The notes under the pieces: model-generated
Database searches by the model: none
The model's input: the letters and a program-made list of their open reading frames with translations, nothing else
Told to the model about the DNA's origin: nothing
NCBI GenBank assembly: GCA_002633005.1
Contig: NMRA01000248.1
Span: 124,001-188,000, forward strand
Direction: 5' to 3'
DNA from: Phoronis australis
Taxonomy: Eukaryota > Phoronida > Phoronidae
DNA: 64,000 bases
Made by a program: the position numbers and the translations under genes
Shown here: positions 59,874 through 64,000 of the stretch, in pieces
Layout: every line of letters begins with the position of its first letter
How positions within the stretch are numbered: the stretch's first letter is position 1

Positions 59874-60047
59874 CAATTGACCTATCGCCATGATTTCAAT
59901 TTGAGTGACGGCTTAACTGACCAATCAGAAATCTTGACTCACCGTTGTTTCCAAGTCGTCATTTTTCCCGACAAAAACACGTTGCCGGGTAAATATTATT
60001 GTTTGTCTACATTTCGTAAGGGGGCGGAGCTTACGATAGGTCAATTG
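59874..60047. mobile_element. MITE, CAATTGACCTATCGC family (copy 3)
   Basis: Best-preserved copy: ends CAATTGACCTATCGCC and ACGATAGGTCAATTG, 174 bases, with the inner GTTGCCGGGTAAA and GGGGGCGGAGCTT segments. Confidence 0.88.
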
Positions 60048-60277
60048 CTCATGGTGGGCTAGGTAAGCATGATGAGGAACAAGTTGGGACTATGTTTGTA
60101 AATCAAAAGTTTGTCTCTTTGATGGAACACAGTTTTGCTACATCTTCAATGCACTTGACACAGTATAGCCTATCACTCGAACGTCCTTGAGGTGAAATGT
60201 ACAGCGCTACATCATTTTCTATGTTTGGAGACGACATCTCCGTGAAAACCAGTGATAACCCACGACATTTGTTTCAG

Positions 60278-60388
60278 ATAACAACTTTATATGCGACTTA
60301 AGTTACTCTGATCGTTTCACTACCAGCGCATATTCTGGGAGTAGCGGCTACGCGCATTTCGAGCACTTCATTTTCGATAGCTATCGAG
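60278..60388 (+). CDS. Modular gene: PAN/Apple domain 3, second exon
   Basis: The exon (TGTTTCAG|AT, phase 1; CGAG|GTAAGT, phase 1) encodes NNFICDLSYSDRFTTSAYSG and YAHFEHFIFDSY. C-D-L is the second-half cysteine of the PAN fold, followed by the aromatic closing strand. It joins 53237 to give a continuous domain (EKTDNNFICDL). Confidence 0.82.
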
Positions 60389-60654
60389 GTAAGTAACCTT
60401 AATGCAATGACATACGGATACAGACATAAAGCTTTGCGCTGCGCTAGGTATCACAATACTTGATATTAAAGTCCACGTGCTTATGGAAGGATGCATGTTC
60501 CCGTTGTCTCAGCAAGTTTTTCATGGCCATGAAATTACTGTCAAAGTTAATAAACTGTTCTTGGGTAACACTGAGCCCAGGACCAATAACAGAAAAAAAC
60601 ACTATTTGAATTATAGCAAAGGGCCTCGAATAAGGTTAGTATATGGACGGCCAT

Positions 60655-60745
60655 ACACAAATACATATAAATTATTACATGGCCAAGTCGTTATCCCCCG
60701 TAATCTAGAGCCCGAGTGGACTTTGGAGAATTATCGTCGGGGCAT
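60655..60745. mobile_element. Truncated hairpin MITE unit
   Basis: AATTATTACATGGCCAAGTC, CGTTATCCCCCGTAATCTAG and TTTGGAGAATTATCG match the left half of the unit at 25864-26021. Confidence 0.7.
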
Positions 60746-61036
60746 TGTCATCAACCTTTCTGTATTCAGTTTCGTAGATATCCGCGAATTTCTTTTTTGA
60801 GGGTTTATTAGGAAATAGCCAATACAAAAAGTATACATACCCAGAAAGCGCCAAGATGCATTGTATCAAGACTGAATAGTACAATACAAAGAAATTTATA
60901 TCCTTGAATTGGCTCTGCAGATGTCTCCCGGATCTCTATTTTCCCTCAACAACGCTTGAAAAGCCCCTTGTCGAGAATAAAATGGCCCCTACAAAGCGGC
61001 TGCTTTGGACAATTTATCGGTACATTGATATCATAG

Positions 61037-61219
61037 ACCTCTGCGGCAAATCGCCAGGATTTTGAGTGCCGGCTTAATTGACCAATCAGAACGCAGTATT
61101 CGTGGCAAATTATCGTTCCCAAGCCGCCATTTTACCCGACAAACAACACGTTGTCAGGTAAAACTTATTGGCTGTTTGTCGATTTTTCGCAAAGGAGCAA
61201 AGCTTGCGATAGGTCAATT
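61037..61219. mobile_element. MITE, CAATTGACCTATCGC family (copy 4)
   Basis: The right end GCGATAGGTCAATT is intact; the left end is degraded (GACCTCTGCGGCAAATCGCC). The interior AAGCCGCCATTTTACCCGAC is shared with the other copies. Confidence 0.8.
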
Positions 61220-61732
61220 TGCCACTGGATTGAAGTTGTACGTATCTGTATTAAGTTTCATCGCAACAGCTTTGCTCGATTAATCAATACGCGTAGAAGC
61301 TTGCAGTGACTTTAGCGAATGTTCACACGGGGTATGTTTCATGAAACTATTTTAGTCTTTATCTTAGACCGAAACAACAATGCTGTCATTCCATCACATT
61401 TCACGTTGTGCTTGTTAAGTAATGCTATTGAAATCATGCCAACAGTGAAACTTTGAGACATAAATGTTCTCGAAACAGAGTCCTGTAGACAACCGTACCA
61501 CAATGCCTTGAAAAACGAGCACCATGTTCGCTAGTGAGTAAATTTCGCAGTAGATGAAATTCCTAAAGTTTTTGACGGAAAATTCCACGTAGTGACGTAA
61601 GCACTAAAGTGGTTTTGTCGTGGTTGAGAGGAGGAGGGTCTGGCTGCTTGTCTCCACTCCCCTAACTGTGCCTGTGTTATTCTCTAGCAGACGGTTGCTA
61701 AACAGAGGATTTGTTTTTTGTATATTTTATAG

Positions 61733-61969
61733 GCAATTACGTGCGTGATTCATTCCTCAAGGTCGAAGGGCATTCCATCGCAAATGACATTATCAAAGTG
61801 TTTTCTGGCAAAGACGTACAAGAATGCATGCAATTATGCTTCGACGATGCCCTTTGCAAGTCTTTTAATTTATTGTACTCAACTGGAAACTGTTTGCTCT
61901 CAAATGTGACCAGACACAGCCAACCTGCCATTTTCCTGGAATCTCAGTACGACTATTACGAATTCATCG
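61733..61969 (+). CDS. Modular gene: PAN/Apple domain 4 (single exon)
   Basis: A complete PAN/Apple domain of about 79 residues in one phase 1-1 exon (TTATAG|GC to ATCG|GTAGGC): NYVRDSFLKVEGHSIAN, DVQECMQLCFDDALCKSFN, GNCLLSNVT and YDYYEFI. It carries one NVT sequon. The phase-1 donor shows that the coding sequence continues beyond this exon, so the gene's 3' end is probably outside the window. Confidence 0.9.
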
Positions 61970-64000
61970 GTAGGCGTGGTAAGTAGAAGGCTCCTGTAAC
62001 TCCAACCAATGGTACTGCCTTTGTTAAAATATGTGTTCATGCATACAAGCAGGTTTGTAGGAAAAAGCGACGGTTTACGCGAAAAGTACAATGGGCAATA
62101 GCTACCCGACCTGGTCAAATACCCTGCGTGGGACGAAAGTTGAATGACACCGGTTCAAAGCGGTTGCATTTAATGAACGCAATGAAATTTCTGATAGTTA
62201 TTTATTAGGGATTTAGTGCAAGAATGTTACTGCATAGGAAAAATAGCACTTAAATTTGTGTACACAGTAACTGGTGACAATAAATTACGAATAAAATGCG
62301 CAACGTTGAGCAGAAATACACAAATTTATACCAGACAACACTTCAACAGTTGTTCGGGGGTTGTCCACAAAGAAATAATTCGAGGTTTTACGCGGGTATG
62401 TTTTTCTTCTGCTTTCTTTTTTGCAAAATTCTGGAATGTGAGTGAGCTCCGACTTAACCGGCCGTTGAACAACGTGACCATCAGGTACCGTGAAAACCGC
62501 CAAAAGAGTTCAGTCTTGTTCAACAAAACAGAGCCCCGGTAATATTTAGCCCCAAGAAATGCATAAGCTTAATTTTTAGGTTATCAGATTCTCGAAGAGG
62601 ATTTGACCATTTTAGAAATCAAAATTTAGATAATTAAGCCGACTAACCGTGATCATCGATTTCGAAAACTTGAACATCCGCGTGGGGTTCAGTCGGTTAA
62701 TTAGTAAAAGACCGGATATGTTTTAAAACGTGTTCCCTTTCACGCTAAAATCGATCAAATCTAAGCATGAATCCTACGCTGTTACTGGAAAAGCAAACAA
62801 ACTCAGCTTTCTAACCAAGGAACCTGGCCATTTTTGATAATGTTTAATTCATCTCAGACCGCAGTCCAGAGCTCGATGTCGTTCCCAAATGCTCAATATT
62901 CTTCGGCTCATAACCTCCTTATTTCGCATAAACCCAAAAGATTATGTAGAAAAATATTCAAATTTGATCATCATATCTCAAAAATGACTGATCAGATTCA
63001 TATACAATGCTTAACGCCCTCCTCTCCTAAATGCTACTGTTGTGTTTTTGAAATCGATCCCTTGTGCGATGGATTTTATGAGATTTTATGAATTTGGTGA
63101 TTTTCATGAAAAAAACATCAAAAGTGGCATGAAACGAAAACGAAACTACACTTTAGGAAACTTTAGCACAGATTTTGAGATTTCATCTTGAACATTTATA
63201 TCAAACGAAAGTTGGTCCTGTTATTCATACCTTTGTTGTGCTATGAATATATGTTTCTTTTTACAAAAAAAGTCTAAAAGGGCATGGTCACGTGACTTAA
63301 TTAGTGACACACAGTTGATATGAAGTCAATCATCAAAGTCTACAGGATTTTGCTTTACGAAGATCTTTACTTTTACAGAGTTTTTCGGTTGTTAAACCAA
63401 TTGTTCCCTTTTGACTCCGTATCAGTAGGTATTGTGGGACATTAGAAACTTTTAATTTTCATGTTTTCGATTTTATGTCAAATATTACCATGCCTTTTAA
63501 TGAAATTATACAAAAGGGTGTATTCATAGCAAACGCTATGGTATCAGAAACACGACATTTTTTACATAAATGTTGAAGATGAATTCTCAACTTAGTTGTT
63601 GCACCACGTGAATATCGTTTTGTTTTCGATTGATTGTACTTCGGGAGCAAGTTTTCTGTTATACAGAATTTGTTGAATGCACGACACTTTTCATTGTTCA
63701 CGGTCTTTATTCCGTTGCGTTCATACTTTCTGAACAAAACTCTACTCTCAACTGAACATAGATACAGTAAATGACCTAGTGACATAATTAAAAGACACAC
63801 GATATTTCGAAACATACTTGTTACATTCTCAAGTGAAGATAAAATGACGCAGTAATGCCACCACAGAGTATAAGCTGACAACACACACAGTGAGACACGG
63901 CGGGTGTGAAATACTGCAAAGAATGACTAATGAAGGGGGTAACAGGAAAGTCACGCAAACAAGTGTAACGACCCTGTTTGCTGCTCATTCAAAACAGGCT
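61970..64000. other. Downstream intron, no exon recognised
   Basis: No further PAN-like exon found before the window ends. At about 62950-63200 lies a degraded copy of the dispersed repeat also seen near 39100 (shared GAAACGAAAACGAAACTACA-like and TTTCATCTTGAAC words). Confidence 0.4.

Overview
The window is metazoan nuclear DNA, most likely from a marine invertebrate; the phylum cannot be fixed from the sequence. The evidence is intron-split genes with GT-AG junctions, modular extracellular domains joined at phase-1 introns, animal-specific families (DC-STAMP-domain proteins, rhamnose-binding SUEL lectin, C-type lectin, PAN/Apple), non-LTR retrotransposons, and many tRNA-headed SINEs and hairpin MITEs. 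The DNA is AT-rich, and most of it is intron, intergenic sequence or repeats. There is one assembly gap (11461-12035). I translated and phased the exons by eye.

Region 1 (1-7 kb, + strand): the last five recognisable exons of a DC-STAMP-domain gene (DCST1/DCST2 type). They encode the end of the membrane region, the conserved basic motif, a C-terminal eight-cysteine RING-like finger, and an unusual tyrosine-rich acidic tail. The 5' part lies outside the window. The intron at 2644-5836 carries a MITE and a nearly perfect 13-bp tandem array of about 39 units.

Region 2 (7-23 kb): gene-poor. It holds a 347-bp hairpin (foldback) element with matching 4-bp flanks, a cluster of GC-rich palindromes next to the gap, a small two-exon gene for a secreted six-cysteine peptide with an inhibitor-cystine-knot-like spacing, other inverted repeats, and a decayed non-LTR retrotransposon.

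Region 3 (23.3-62 kb, + strand): one large modular gene, open at its 3' end. It has a signal-peptide exon; a C-type lectin-like domain (CTLD) split over three exons; a complete two-exon SUEL/Gal-lectin domain lying between the second and third CTLD exons; two copies of a nine-cysteine module that I do not recognise; and PAN/Apple domains (two split over two exons, two in single exons). Module borders are phase 1 throughout, so exons can be added or skipped without breaking the frame. Leaving out the SUEL pair, the listed exons give about 645 codons with no stop; including it gives about 743. The product is probably a secreted or surface carbohydrate- or protein-binding protein (recognition, adhesion or mucus/matrix). 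A PAN-like exon with two in-frame stops sits in the first large intron.

The introns of this gene are full of mobile DNA: an RTE-like retrotransposon fragment (34.7-36.0 kb), a second non-LTR fragment on the minus strand (51.6-52.7 kb), a long inverted repeat with tRNA-like heads (26.2-27.5 kb), and at least three MITE families.

The best candidates for something undescribed are the SUEL domain nested inside the CTLD, the repeated nine-cysteine module, and the large tRNA-headed inverted-repeat elements.
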